Origin: Papio anubis
Taxonomy: Eukaryota > Chordata > Mammalia > Primates > Cercopithecidae
Direction: 5' to 3'
Assembly (NCBI RefSeq): GCF_008728515.1
Contig: NC_044977.1
Span: 170,609,139 to 170,673,138 of the forward strand
Length of the DNA: 64,000 nt
The notes beneath the pieces were generated by a model. The model did no database searches. It saw only the letters and a list, made by a program, of their open reading frames with translations, and was not told where the DNA came from. Shown piece by piece: positions 1 through 10,429 of the stretch. Position 1 is the stretch's first letter, and the number at the start of each line of letters is the position of its first letter. The position numbers were made by a program, and so were the translations under genes.

Positions 1-705
1 CTCAAAGTCTACTCTGGCTCTCCTTCACACCCTTTCTTTATTATCTGTCAAGTGGTCTTCTTATCTATGTTTTCATACCCCTGAAGAATGGGAATGGGCT
101 ATGTTCTGCCTCATCCAAATAACTGAGAAAGAATTAGACAAAGCCAAGGACAGAACCCTCTGGCACTCTACAAGCAATATCTACCCAGAATGGCACCCAT
201 CCATTAATCAACTCAACACATTTTGGTATTGCCTGGTAAGCCTGGCTAGTCCAATATCTATGCCTATACCATTTCTCCAATTTACCAATCTAGTAGTCAT
301 AACAATAAAGGAAATAGTTAGCTTTACCTACTCTCAGAGAACTCGTGCTGACTTGTAAGTGTCACTACTATCTCTTCTCGGGATCTATGACTGTCCCTTC
401 AGGAACACAGCCCGGAAATATTGTTCAGGTTAATAAGTTCATAAGTCAAAAGGCCATGCTTATTTATCCCTTCTGAAATCAAGAGGAATTATCTGATAAC
501 TGCAACCAAAAGAAAAGCTAAGTGGTATTTAAAAGCCCCTTGTTCACATATATAAGAATAAGAATGATATATTTTAGAAAAGTTTTCATCAAAAAGGGAT
601 TAAAATGAAAGTGTCGCATCTGAGGTAACTTTCACTTGGGTGGAAAATTTACTTACCAAAGGTTCATCATCACTTAATAATCATGCCAGTTATAGGAAGT
701 AATTC
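1..705. other. No recognisable feature
   Basis: AT-rich, non-coding-looking DNA. A frame of 85 codons (101-358, +) is open, but I do not recognise its product. It has no visible promoter, splice signals or codon bias, so I do not call a gene. It could be a very old, unrecognised repeat. Confidence 0.4.
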
Positions 706-710
706 TGTAG

Positions 711-905
711 ATTGTTGGTTCCCAAAATGTGGTCCCCAGACCAGGAGCGTCATATCACCTGAGAGTCTGTTAAAAATGCAGACGCTTAGACCCCACCGAA
801 GAACTGCTTACAGAATCAGTATCTCTGAGGATGAGGCCCAGCAATCTGTGTTAATAAGCCATCCAGTTGATTCTAGGGCACACTGGAGTTTGAGAACCAC
901 TGTCA
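711..905 (+). mobile_element. MER5A-like hAT-Charlie DNA transposon
   Basis: Short non-autonomous DNA transposon fossil. It has a gttcccaaaatgtggtcccc start, a middle that reads as transposed 'gaggcccagcaatctgtgtt', and a right end 'tttgagaaccactg' that mirrors the left terminal inverted repeat. Near full length for the family (about 190 bp). No coding capacity is expected. The MER5A name is from memory of the consensus. Confidence 0.8.
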
Positions 906-1019
906 TTGAAACTAAAATAGAATTAAGATTATAATGGTTAGCCTTCAAGCATTCCTAATATAAGGCTAATGGTAATGACGATGATGATAATTTTAATAGA
1001 CAACATTTTCTGCATTTTC

Positions 1020-1215
1020 TGGCCACTTACCTGTGCATATAAGCCTTGTGCTAAGTACTTTAGGCCCTATATCAATTAATTGTCAGTAGAGTCCAACAAA
1101 GTACTGCTATTCCTATTTTACAGATGAGATAATGAAATTGACAAAAATTAAGAAATTTGCCCAAGGTCAGCCATTACATTGCAGAGTTGAGATAACCATC
1201 CAGGTGTAGCTGATT
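1020..1215 (-). repeat. MIR SINE (antisense)
   Basis: Reads as the reverse complement of a tRNA-derived MIR. The order is a degraded 'tgtgctaagtacttta' block, then 'ttttacagatgagataatgaaattg', then 'tttgcccaaggtcag', which matches the antisense MIR order. Divergent and old. It is followed at 1218-1255 by a short CA/CCCT-rich stretch. Confidence 0.7.
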
Positions 1216-1584
1216 ACATACACACACCCCTCCACCCCTCACACACACACCCTCATTCTTCACTATGATGCCATGCTGCCTTCCAGAATCAAGGAAAAAA
1301 AAAAAAAAAACCTTCCCAACTTAAAATGCCTCTGTCCTGAGGACCTCATCAGGAAACATCCCCCTTTGTCCACCTTCTCAGCAGCCAATTATCTGACCCT
1401 TCCGATGAATCCTGACCTTCTCTTCCAATCTCTTGGAGCTCTAGAGACAAAATTCCCATGTTAATATGAGATTAATTTTTCTCAAAAGTGAACCTGAATT
1501 TTTCATTCTTTCTTTATATACAAAAATGGGCCAGTGTCTTAATTATAAACTGGATTGAAGCTGAAAAAGACACTCACTGGATAC

Positions 1585-1765
1585 CATCTGGATCTTTACT
1601 ACTCAACGTGTAGTACCCAGACCATCAGTACCAATCTCATTCTGGAACATGTTAGCAGTGCAGAATCTCAGGTCCCACCCCCGACCTGCTGAATTAGAAT
1701 CTTCATTTTAACAAGATCCTCAGGTGATTGCACACACATTGACACTCGAGAAACATTGGCTTATC
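1585..1765 (+). mobile_element. MER5A-like hAT-Charlie DNA transposon
   Basis: Contains 'tgcagaatctcaggtccc', a 'gacctgctgaattagaat' block and a right end 'ttgacactcgagaaacattgg', in the same order as the 711-905 copy but more diverged. Non-autonomous and non-coding. Confidence 0.7.
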
Positions 1766-1924
1766 TAGATATATCCTGAGGAAGATGAGATCCCAGGAAA
1801 TTGAATGATCCATTCAGGGTCACAAATCTAGTTAAGTTGGAACTTACCCTCCCACTGAATATGTTTTTTTCTATATCCCTGCAGCTTTCAACAATGTTGC
1901 ATAAAAATAATGTTACTGCTGCTG

Positions 1925-2155
1925 CTGTTGGCTAATGTTATTGAGCACTTCCTATGTTCTGGACATTGTGCTAATGACTTCATATGGATTATCTCATTTA
2001 CTCTGTTACCACATTCTATGAATTCAGTACAGTTCTATTATTATCTCTTTTTTTTCTGATAGGGAAACCAAGGCCCAGACAGATTTAAATACTTGCTGTA
2101 AGTCATGCAACTTCCAAGTGGTAAATCAGGGTTTAGAACCCATGTAATTTGACTT
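1925..2155 (-). repeat. MIR SINE (antisense)
   Basis: The order 'gttattgagcacttcctatg', 'attatctcatttactctg', 'gatagggaaaccaaggccc', 'ggtttagaacccatg' is antisense MIR. A poly-T expansion interrupts the middle near 2048-2055. Confidence 0.75.
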
Positions 2156-2231
2156 TGAAATCAGCCTGTACATACTGGCCTGCATGTGTATCTTTAATTT
2201 TTCTCACCACTTTCAAAACTCCTATCATACA

Positions 2232-2253
2232 TCTCAATCAATCAATCAATCAT
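2232..2253 (+). repeat. (CAAT)n short tandem repeat
   Basis: About five CAAT units, followed by a short TATC-like run. A small microsatellite just upstream of the Alu. Confidence 0.8.
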
Positions 2254-2300
2254 ATATCTATCTAATTGTTTCGAGAGCAAAAAGTTTGTAAGATGGAGCC

Positions 2301-2585
2301 AGGCCAGGTGCAGTGGTTCACGCCTGTAATCCCAGTACTTTGGGAGGCTGAGGTGGGCAGATCACCTGAGGTCAGGAGTTTGAGATCAGCCTGGCCAACA
2401 TGGTGAAACCCCATCTCTACCAAAAAGTACAAAAATTAGCTGGGTGGCGCATGCCTGTAGTCCCAGCTACTCAGGAGGCTGAGGTGGGAGAATCACTTGA
2501 ACCCAGGAGACGGAGGTTGCAGTGAGCCCAGATCATGTCTCTGCACTCCAGCCTGGGCAACACACCCTGTCTAGAGAAACAAAAA
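2301..2585 (+). mobile_element. Alu (S-like)
   Basis: Full dimeric Alu with the 'ggccaggtgcagtggttcacg' type start, a central A-rich linker and a right monomer ending 'cagcctgggcaac'. The tail is short. It is flanked by an imperfect duplication: agatggagcc at 2291-2300 and agatggagtc at 2586-2595. This supports L1-driven insertion with later point decay. Confidence 0.93.
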
Positions 2586-2599
2586 AGATGGAGTCATAC

Positions 2600-3550
2600 T
2601 GCTTGATGTTTATTTTCCTTTTATCAATCTCAGTAATGGCAGTTCTTTTCTATAACTGCTTAGAAAAGAAAGCAAAAGGTCCCTTACCTTCCATCCCATC
2701 ATCTCATCCCTTATAGCTCAGTTGTCCTACCCTTCAGCTATCCTTCCCAACCCCTCTCTCATCACCTCAGGAGCCCTGGTTTAGCAATCATTGTGACTTT
2801 GAGGTTGTGAAGTCCTTGCCTACTGAGTTGAAAAGACAAGAGAGTTGTTGATTCCCTACTTCAGGAGTGCTCAAAAGTTAGAGGGAAAAAAACATAGTTA
2901 GGAACAGTTATGACAGAGCCATATCTTAGATTAATGAATTGCTTTTGTGTGCTTTCTTGAAAACTTAACATGTAAGAGGTTATTTCCAGTAGCAACTTTT
3001 GCATACCAATCAACTTAACATCTGAAATGCAACCCACGAGTAAATTAGAAGGAGTCTATGTTATGTTCCAAAATGATTATAAAAATTCCATTTCTCTACA
3101 GCACCTTTAAAAAGTGTTGAATGTTCTAGAGTAAAATGATTTTCCTTATAAGATGCTGGTACATCCCCCTCACACTGTAGACACACACATTCAATAAGTA
3201 AAAATAATATGAGAAAAGCCCAGATCTATAAAAAAACACCTGAATTAGAATATGACTTTAAAATTTGAATTTGAGTTAACTATTAAGCATCATGAAAACA
3301 GTCTTCCATTTGCACAAAAGCCAATTTCTACATAACTTTTCAGAGTCTGGCTAGTATATGTAACAAGATGAACTACAGATACTTTTGCTAGGGTCACTGT
3401 GGATCTAGACAATAGACAAATACTTTAAAAATCTTTGCTATGTGAATCATAAATAATATGACTGCACAGATTTGTAACATTCCCAAAGAAAAGTATAGGA
3501 GAATTTTATTCATATCTGAAAACAAACTCAGTTCATTTATTGGTGTTCTC
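2600..3550. other. Unassigned AT-rich sequence
   Basis: I see no repeat family, gene or structured RNA here. The frame at 2522-2716 is an Alu 3' end running into flank and is not a gene. Confidence 0.5.
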
Positions 3551-3556
3551 CATAAA

Positions 3557-3557
3557 G

Positions 3558-3590
<33 letters not shown>
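3557..3590 (+). repeat. (GC)n(AC)n alternating purine-pyrimidine tract
   Basis: About five GC dinucleotides run directly into about twelve AC dinucleotides without breaking alternation. GC followed by AC tracts are among the best Z-DNA formers, so this is a non-B-DNA candidate as well as a length-variable microsatellite. Confidence 0.92.
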
Positions 3591-3599
3591 TCTCATGCA

Positions 3600-4821
3600 C
3601 ACAAATAGACACATGGTGCTTGATTCGAAATATCTTCTTTTAGGCTTCAGTATCCTCAAAGTAAAGGCCTTTCCTTATTCATGTTTTAATTTATTTTACT
3701 ATGGCTACTTGTTTTCTTGTCTTACTAAATGTTTGCTGAACTGAATAACACACCTTAACTACATATATCTGGAGTTTCTGTTGTGAACTTTATTTAATGG
3801 CAAATGGAAACGATTTGTGGGTTTTGTGGGGCTATCATTTTCAATCTCCTGATTTTTGTGATTTTGAGGGGCTGGCCATAATGCTATAGAGTTCTCTGAT
3901 TTTATTTCTTTGGTACAAAAAAAGCAAAATGAATGAATTGTGATTGAGCCATGGAACCCAGTTGCTTGCATATGTAATAGGGATTCTAAATTACCACATA
4001 AACACAGCTGCAGTTTTTCAGTCCGAAGGCCTCGAGAAGCATGCCGACTGGGGAGTGGGGGTATTTGGAGCTCTAAATTTAAGTGCATTATTATGAGCTG
4101 TGATAGACAATCATCTCTTCTTATTTAAATCTCTGGGCAACTATAAAACTAGACTGAGTCAAGTTTCTTATCTATGCCCAAATCTGAGCAAGCAAGCTTA
4201 GCTCATATCTTAAAAGTTGACAGTTGTACTTTATGGTATGTTACCAGCTGCTACATTTATGAAGCTACCAGAAGGTTAATAGTTTAGGAACAGTTTATAC
4301 TTTAATTAGCTCATAAAAGATATTTCAAGTCATCCAAATTGATATACATCATGCTTTCTTGCAGGGCAATAACTTCACACAGGAAAACAGATGTTTATTT
4401 ACATATACAGACACATATATGCACATTAAAACATTTGTGCATGAATTTTAGCTTGAAAACAATAAGGAAAGGTAAATTTTAAAATACATTTTCTTGCTAG
4501 TTTTTGAATCACTCATATTGGAGGAGAAAATACCTCTACATAAACTTGTTCACTAAATTTGTTATTTAAATTAATTTAACAAGAAATATGTTTCATGATT
4601 TAAGCAGTGCTTTCATAAAGTTTATAATTCAATGCCTTCTTTTAATATGCTTAATAATATTTAAGATATTTTGAACAAAATTAATACATCATTTATGGAA
4701 AATAGAATCCTATGGCTATAATCCCTTAAAGTATTCAATTGAAGCAAATCAAATCAGGAAAGTTTTGCATACAAAATGAAATGAGAACTATCACCGTGCC
4801 TTAATACTAATTAAATTAATT
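3600..4821. other. Unassigned unique AT-rich sequence
   Basis: No transposon or exon that I can recognise. The frame at 3759-4088 (-) has no supporting features. Confidence 0.45.
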
Positions 4822-4891
4822 CAATAAAAAATTGGAATCAGAGTCAAAATGGCCACATTATAACATTGACTCTGATTCCAATTTTTTATTG
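4822..4891. repeat. Perfect 26-bp inverted repeat with 18-nt spacer
   Basis: The left arm (4822-4847) begins caataaaaaattgg and the right arm (4866-4891) is its exact reverse complement. The spacer is aatggccacattataaca. The arms could extrude as a cruciform or form an RNA hairpin. I do not recognise it as the end of any known transposon. A local template-switch event is a plausible origin. Confidence 0.95.
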
Positions 4892-5029
4892 GATACACAA
4901 GATGGAAACCATTGACCTCAGACTGCTGTAAGCCCTCAAAAATGGAACACCTGTGTCTAATTCTGTATTTGTGAAAACTATGTTGTCCCTCATTATATTT
5001 TTCCTCTTATTCCTTGGTAGTAAAACTTC

Positions 5030-5340
5030 TAGCTGTACATATGGCTCCCGAGAATGAAGACTGTGCTCCCTAGCATCCCTTCAGCATCTTTGGGGCTACT
5101 GGATAAATTCTGAGCAATGGACATAAACAAAGTGTTGTGTGGTTGCATCTGGGAAGTTCCTTTATGCTTTGCCCCTTATTTTTCACTCTCCTCTTCCTGA
5201 TGGCTGGATATTTGTACAATGGCCAGACCTGGAGAAACCATCTTGGGGGCCCTTGGGAATGGAGGTCCAGCCTTGGGGAGCAACAAAGTCAGAGGATCCT
5301 AAATTTCAAGAAGTAGGATCCTGGAACTTGGGCTTATAGA
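5030..5340 (+). mobile_element. Possible old ERVL-MaLR (MLT1-like) LTR fragment
   Basis: Weak resemblance to the body of old MaLR LTRs: 'aattctgagcaatgg', 'gttgcatctgggaagttcctt', then 'ctcttcctgatggctgg'. Non-coding and heavily diverged. The subfamily is not assignable by eye, and unique DNA is the alternative. Confidence 0.35.
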
Positions 5341-5439
5341 CTTTTAAATGAGAGACGATAAAAACAGAAAGGCCTATTTCATTTAAGAAATGAATAGTTT
5401 TTATTTTTCTATTACTTCTAGTCAAACCTAATCCCAATT

Positions 5440-6095
5440 CCTATTTGGCTGTGACATCAGATCCTTGTGCAGTGACTGACACATAGGGGGTGTTCAATAG
5501 ATGTTTGAAGCAATCTGGGAGGTATTCCTGATACCTTCTCCTTCCCCATATCCAACTCAGCATTGACTTCTATCAGTTTTACCTTCTGACATCTCTCAAA
5601 TCTATGCACTTGTCTTAATCCCCCTCTACTCATGTGAGCTGAAGCTTGCCTAGACCTTGTCTTGCCTAGGCTACTCAAAAGCCTTCTGAACAGTGTCATC
5701 ATATCACACCCTTTTCCGGTAAAAAACTTGGTTTTTGTTTTTTTTAGGAGCCAAATCCTTGACATAGGCTATAGGTCTTATTTCACATCACTTTTAGTCT
5801 TGCCATCTGAGTGCCCCATTTCCTTCCCACCTTTTCTGAATTCACTTCTAGGAATCCTCAGGACTCCCCTTAGCACGTCCCAGAAAAGACTTCCTTCTGC
5901 AGAAAATCTCTCATTATCTTTTTAAGGAACCACACATTTCTGTATGTGACATAGCCTGTCTCTCCCAGTAAAATGTAAGCCCCAAAGAGGTAGCCACTGT
6001 GGATGTTTTATATACTTTTATATCCTCAGTGTCTAGTATGGTGCCTGGTACATATTAGATGCTTAATATACTTTGCTGAATGAATAAATGGTATT
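5440..6095 (+). repeat. L2-like LINE fragments
   Basis: Two pieces resemble the L2 3' end: 'gcagtgactgacacatag ... gttcaatagatgtttg' (5469-5510), and 'agtaaaatgtaagcccc ... gtgtctagtatggtgcctgg ... gctgaatgaataaatgg' (5967-6091). The sequence between them looks L2-like or unique. Old and non-coding. Confidence 0.55.
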
Positions 6096-6154
6096 GCAAA
6101 TGCCATTGTTGGGATTTGGCAAATCAGTGGGCTGGCAGTTACTGGGATTTAAAA

Positions 6155-6228
6155 GACAGAAAGAGAGGAGGAAAGAGAGAAGGGGAGAGAGGGAGAGGGA
6201 GAGACAGAGAGAGAGAGAGAGAGCAGTG
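6155..6228 (+). repeat. Purine-only GA/GGAGA tract
   Basis: About 70 bp of nearly uninterrupted purines (GAAAGA, GGGAGA and then GA repeats). Homopurine mirror-like tracts can form triplex (H-DNA) and are length-variable. Confidence 0.88.
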
Positions 6229-6392
6229 GCGAGGGGGAACTTTTATGTTTACCTTATAAAATAGCCATTTAGCTCCCTAGCTTAGTCAAATTCTAAATAA
6301 TCTTAACTCCTAAGATTGGATGGACTAAAGTTTGAAGCCTACTGTCTTCCTATCACTGTCTTGAGCCTGACATCTAATAATTAGATTAGCAG

Positions 6393-7247
6393 TCATCAAA
6401 GTGATTCCAAGACCCCTGGTGGTCCTCAAGACCATTTCTGGGGGGTCCATGAGATCCTGCCTTTCCAAGCTGGATACGGTCATATTTTCTTCACATACTT
6501 CAACTCAAACAACATACTGCAGCAGATTGAATGCAGAAGCAGTTATGGGACTCCAGCTATACTATTAAACTAAATGCTATGGTTTGAATGCTCACTCGAA
6601 AAATCATGTTGAAATTTCATTGGATAAATTAATTGGGACATGGGACCTTTAGGTGGTAGATTAATACCCTTATTGCAGGAGTTGGGTATTTATCTCAGGA
6701 GTGGGCTCCTGATAAAAGGATGAAGTATGGCTTCTGTTTTTCTCTCTGCCTTATATGCTTCCTTGTCCTTCTGTCATGTTATGATGTAGCAAGAAGGTCC
6801 GACAGATACAGCCCCTTGATCTTGGACTTCCCAGCCTCTAGAACTATGAGCCAAATACATTTATTTTCTTTTAAAATTACCCGGTCTGTGATGTTCTGTT
6901 ATATTAGCAAGAAACGACATTTAAACATTTTGCAAAAATGTAAAATAATGCCTTTTGTTCACTAAATAGTTTCTTGTTTTGGAAAATATAGTTGTTTTTA
7001 AGAAAACATGTTCTTTACATTAATACATAAGGATTTATCATTGTTAATTTTAAATGATTAGTAAAAATATTTTAAACATTACTCATTTTCCATTCTAACA
7101 CTATTGATGCTATTTATAATACCCTATTTATTGATGCTATTTATATGTCCTATTTATAACCCTCAGAACCAAAGCTCTTTGGGGTCCTCAATACTTTTTG
7201 AGAGTATGAAAGAGTCTTGAGACCGAAGCATTTGTGAACTGCTGCAG
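6393..7247. mobile_element. hAT-type DNA transposon, split by an LTR
   Basis: The left piece (6393-6578) has 'gattccaagacccctggtgg' and 'ggggggtccatgagatcc'. The right piece (6915-7247) ends 'ggggtcctcaatactttttg ... gagaccgaagcatttgtgaa', a degenerate inverted version of the left end. The middle is AT-rich, as in old hAT elements. Within it, 'attgatgctatttat' occurs twice about 30 bp apart (near 7103 and 7131). The exact family was not assigned. Confidence 0.55.
6579..6914 (+). mobile_element. ERVL-MaLR LTR (MLT1-like), solo
   Basis: Starts with 'tatggtttgaatg', has 'gaccttt aggtggtag' in the middle, 'cttcccagcctctagaactatgagcc' near the 3' part, and ends 'ttctgttatattagcaagaa'. This is the order of old MaLR LTRs. 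No internal retroviral region is attached. It interrupts the surrounding hAT transposon and is therefore younger than it. Confidence 0.75.
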
Positions 7248-7334
7248 TCAAAAAATCATTTCTTTGGTTTAAGACTTAGTCTCCTTAATCTCTCAAACTA
7301 CAAGTAAGTAGGAACGCAGCAGTAGAAAGAACCT

Positions 7335-7540
7335 AGATTTTTGGCATTAGTCAATGTGGCTTGGAAAGCTGGTGTAGCCTTTAACTGGTTGTGTGACCTT
7401 GAGGAAGTCAAGTAACTTCTGAGAGTCTCATTTTTCTCTTCTTAGGATAAAAACACCTCTGTAGGTTATTGTGAAAATAAACGAAAAACATGAGAAAGCA
7501 CTCAGCATAGTGCTGGCACATAATAGGTATGTGTTTGGCA
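7335..7540 (+). repeat. MIR SINE
   Basis: Sense-oriented MIR: 'ggttgtgtgaccttgagg', 'gaagtcaagtaacttctgag', 'gttattgtgaaaataaacg', 'gcatagtgctggcacataat'. Good conservation of the central core. Confidence 0.82.
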
Positions 7541-7549
7541 CACAGAAGT

Positions 7550-8150
7550 ATTAAATTTTATTGTCGACTATACATTGGTGTGTGTTTGTTAATCTTTTTT
7601 CAAATAGCTTTTAACGGTCTGGTGATGCAGCGGTATGTGGTAAAAGTTCAGTAACTAGGTCTCTGGAAATAAAGATTCCTGTTTTTTAGAATTTGCTGAT
7701 TCCCATGCTGTAAATATTCCTACCTTGGCTGATTTAAATGTTTGTTTGGAGGAGATGGACTCAAATCACTTGTGAACAGGTATGAGGCAGTTTCAGCATA
7801 AAATGTTCTGGGCCCATGAGTGGAATCTAGAAAGAGGAGACACATAAGGTAGAATAAGAGTCTCAGGACCTGATGGCAAAATTTCAGCTAATTTAATATT
7901 TTGCCTCAAGCCTTTCCTTTAACGCTTAGAGTTCCCAGTTTTCTTTTTGGTTGGATTGAATCATTGGTATCACCAACAGGGTGCCATGAAGACTTTCGTA
8001 TTCAAGTTATCTGCCACTGACTCTCATATTTCCACCAGAAGAGTTACTATTTGGGGAGACATATTGTCCAGATAACTTAGTTAAAATAAGGGATCATTGG
8101 CAGATTAGTCTAGCTTAGATGTCACAGGTGTAATGCCCTAAAATGATGCT
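7550..8150. other. Unassigned sequence
   Basis: No element or exon recognised. Confidence 0.4.
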
Positions 8151-8154
8151 GCAG

Positions 8155-8315
8155 AACAGTGGATCTCAAAGAGTGCACCCCAGACAAGCAGCAAGGTATC
8201 ACCTGGTTGTTGGAATTGAAAATTATCAGATCCCACTCAGCCCTATTACATTGTAAATTCTGGGGGTGGGGCCCAGCAATCTGAGTTTTAACAAGCCCTT
8301 CCTAAAGAACCCCTG
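8155..8315 (+). mobile_element. MER5A-like hAT-Charlie DNA transposon
   Basis: 'cagtggatctcaaagagtg' left terminus, then 'ggtatcacctgg' and 'ggggtggggcccagcaatct', then 'gagttttaacaagcccttcc'. The right terminus is missing or degraded. Non-coding. Confidence 0.8.
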
Positions 8316-8469
8316 GTGTAGGAGGGGTGGGAAGACTGCAGTGTTTGGAGCAGGGAGTGATCTGGGCATCCTCAGTACCCCAAGGGAGCCTGGGGCAAAG
8401 ACAAGCTGAGACTGCGCACAGTGGGTGCTGTTGGTTCCCAGCTGGAGCCCCTTCATTGATCTGGTACTT

Positions 8470-8785
8470 CCCTCCCCTTCTGTGGTGTGTTGATTGCTAA
8501 GGGCCCAAAGATGTTCCCTTCTCTGGAGTACTGCCAGGGCTGCATGACAATAGCTACAAAAGCCTCCCCCTTTGCTTCAAAGTGAGACTAACCCTGTGAT
8601 GTAGTTCATGTTCCTAGTGGGATAGACTAAAGTCAGTTTCCAGTTGAGATGAGAGTCTTGCTCACCTTCTCCCCTGCCCAATTCTGCTCCCCCCACTCTT
8701 CTCCTAACAGCACTCCTGACGATAATTGCCTCAGCATGAATCTTGGTCACAGGTTCTGCTTCTAGGAAACCTGATCTGAGACGGG
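8470..8785. other. Possible LTR-derived sequence, unassigned
   Basis: 'ggttctgcttctaggaaacctgatctgagac' (8751-8781) resembles the 3' edge of old MaLR-type LTRs, but the rest is not recognisable. Function unknown. Confidence 0.3.
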
Positions 8786-8787
8786 GT

Positions 8788-8985
8788 TTCAAAGTTAGAC
8801 AATTCTGGGTTTGTGTCTGGACTTCCCGGCTTGTTAACTATGTGACTTCAGGTTTGTTGGGTAATCTCCCTTGTCTTAGTTTCCTTAGTGTTAAATGGAG
8901 ATAATGATGCCCACTTTGGGGGTTTGCTGTGGTAATGAAAGGGACACTGTATAGAAGTCCTCAGCACAGTGCCTAGAGGGTGGTA
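8788..8985 (+). repeat. MIR SINE
   Basis: 'aattctgggtttgtgtctgg', 'ctatgtgacttcagg', 'gtttccttagtgttaaatgg' and 'cctcagcacagtgcctag' follow the sense MIR order. Confidence 0.75.
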
Positions 8986-8989
8986 TGGA

Positions 8990-9435
8990 CTGTCCAGAGC
9001 CTCCTTTGATCTTTCACTGACTCGCCTTTTGGCCTTGGGCATGTTAATGTTTTCATGTTGTCTGTTTCCTTTGTGGGGACTCACGATGTGTCTAACACCA
9101 GGCTACCTCATTAATAACTAGAAGTGAGAAATATTGTTTCAAGTGGTAAAGTACTTGGCAAAATGTGGAGTGTGGGCACAAAGCATAACGAGCACTAACT
9201 ATACAACAGAAGGTGGAAATACTGGGAAAGAAGTGTCTGGGAGTTCAGAGGCTGGGAGAGGTGGGTGCTCTGGCCAGAGGCTTCCTGGGATTTTCCTCCC
9301 CCACCCCCTCCCAAGTAGCAGCAGCACAGTGAACTTGAAGACCTTGGAAACTGCAACTTGGTTCTGCCCAAGTCTGAGGAGTCTTATAAACCCCGAGGCA
9401 AAAAAAGGCAGGAGAGATTGGGATGACTTCCCGCC
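8990..9435. other. Unassigned sequence
   Basis: Moderately GC-rich. The 115-codon (+) and 100-codon (-) frames overlap antisense at 9134-9547 and have no supporting motif, so no gene is called. Confidence 0.4.
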
Positions 9436-9439
9436 TATG

Positions 9440-9725
9440 CCCTGTCTTTATCCAGAGTTCCTTCTTGTCTTTGAGGTCTAGACTCAGTTGTCTCTTCACA
9501 GAAGCCTTCTCCAACCAGCCCATTTTACATGCCCTTCTCCATCTCATGGCCCAGTTTTACTATTTTCCCAGCACTTACCTCCACTAGGCAGTAGTTTGTT
9601 CGGGTGTTTGCTGAGGTGTGTATAGTCTGTCTCCTGTTGGAACTCCTGAGGGTAGGGGCTCAGTGTGTCCTGCGCCCTGCTCTTTCCCAGCTACACAGTA
9701 GGTCCTCAATCAATACTTGGTCTTG
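9440..9725 (+). repeat. L2 LINE 3' end
   Basis: 'gaagccttctccaacca', 'cacttacctccactaggcag', 'gttggaactcctgagggtagg' and 'ctacacagtaggtcctcaatc' follow the consensus L2 3' region. Old and non-coding. Confidence 0.72.
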
Positions 9726-9769
9726 GAGCCACTGGATTCTAAGATATTGTTGGTAAGTGGTAAGCGGGT

Positions 9770-10402
9770 GCAGCCCTTTGGAAACCTCTTGGCCATGTCT
9801 ACCAAAGCTGAGCAAATGCCTTTGTAAGATCCAGCAATTCCATTCCTAGTTATTTATCCACAGAAAAGGAAAAGTGGTCATCAAAAGGCATCTACCAGAA
9901 TGTTCACAATAGTATTTTTTATAACAACCACAAAACTGGAAGCTACCTATATTTCATTAAAATAGAATGAATAAACGAATTGTAATATATACAAAGGAAT
10001 ACTGTGTACAGCAATGAGAAACAACCATCTTCAACCATAGGCAAAAACATGGATGAATCTCACTAGCATGCTATTGAGTGAAAAGAAACCAGACACAAAA
10101 GAGCACATTCCCTATGATTCTATCTACATAATGTACAAAAACAGGCAAAACTAGTCCTGGTGTTGGAAGACAGGGTAGGGATTGCCCCGATTGGTGGAAG
10201 AGCTGAGGGGGCATTGAGGGTGCAGGTCATGTTCTGTTGCTTGGTGTGACTGCTAGTTAAACAGGTGTGTGAAGTTCGTGAACAAGCATCTAGCTGTGCA
10301 TCAGGCACCTTTGATACTGCAATGAAATATACATTACAACAATTGCATGGGGTTTTGCCCAGGACAGTGTAGCCGGCCTCAATAAAATTTCCATTAAAAA
10401 AG
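9770..10402 (+). mobile_element. L1M 3' end
   Basis: Starts in the ORF2 C-terminal region ('gatccagcaattccattcct', 'ttcacaatagta'), continues through 'gcaatgagaaacaacc' and 'gatgaatctcactagcatg', and runs through the 3' UTR to 'cctcaataaaatttccatt' followed by a short A run. It lies directly beside the CpG island. Confidence 0.82.
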
Positions 10403-10429
10403 ACCTGCTGGGAGCTTGGAGTCCCAGAG

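Noticed and set aside
101..358. Possible small coding exon (85 codons)
   Set aside because: No recognisable family, no splice sites I can trust and no neighbouring exons.
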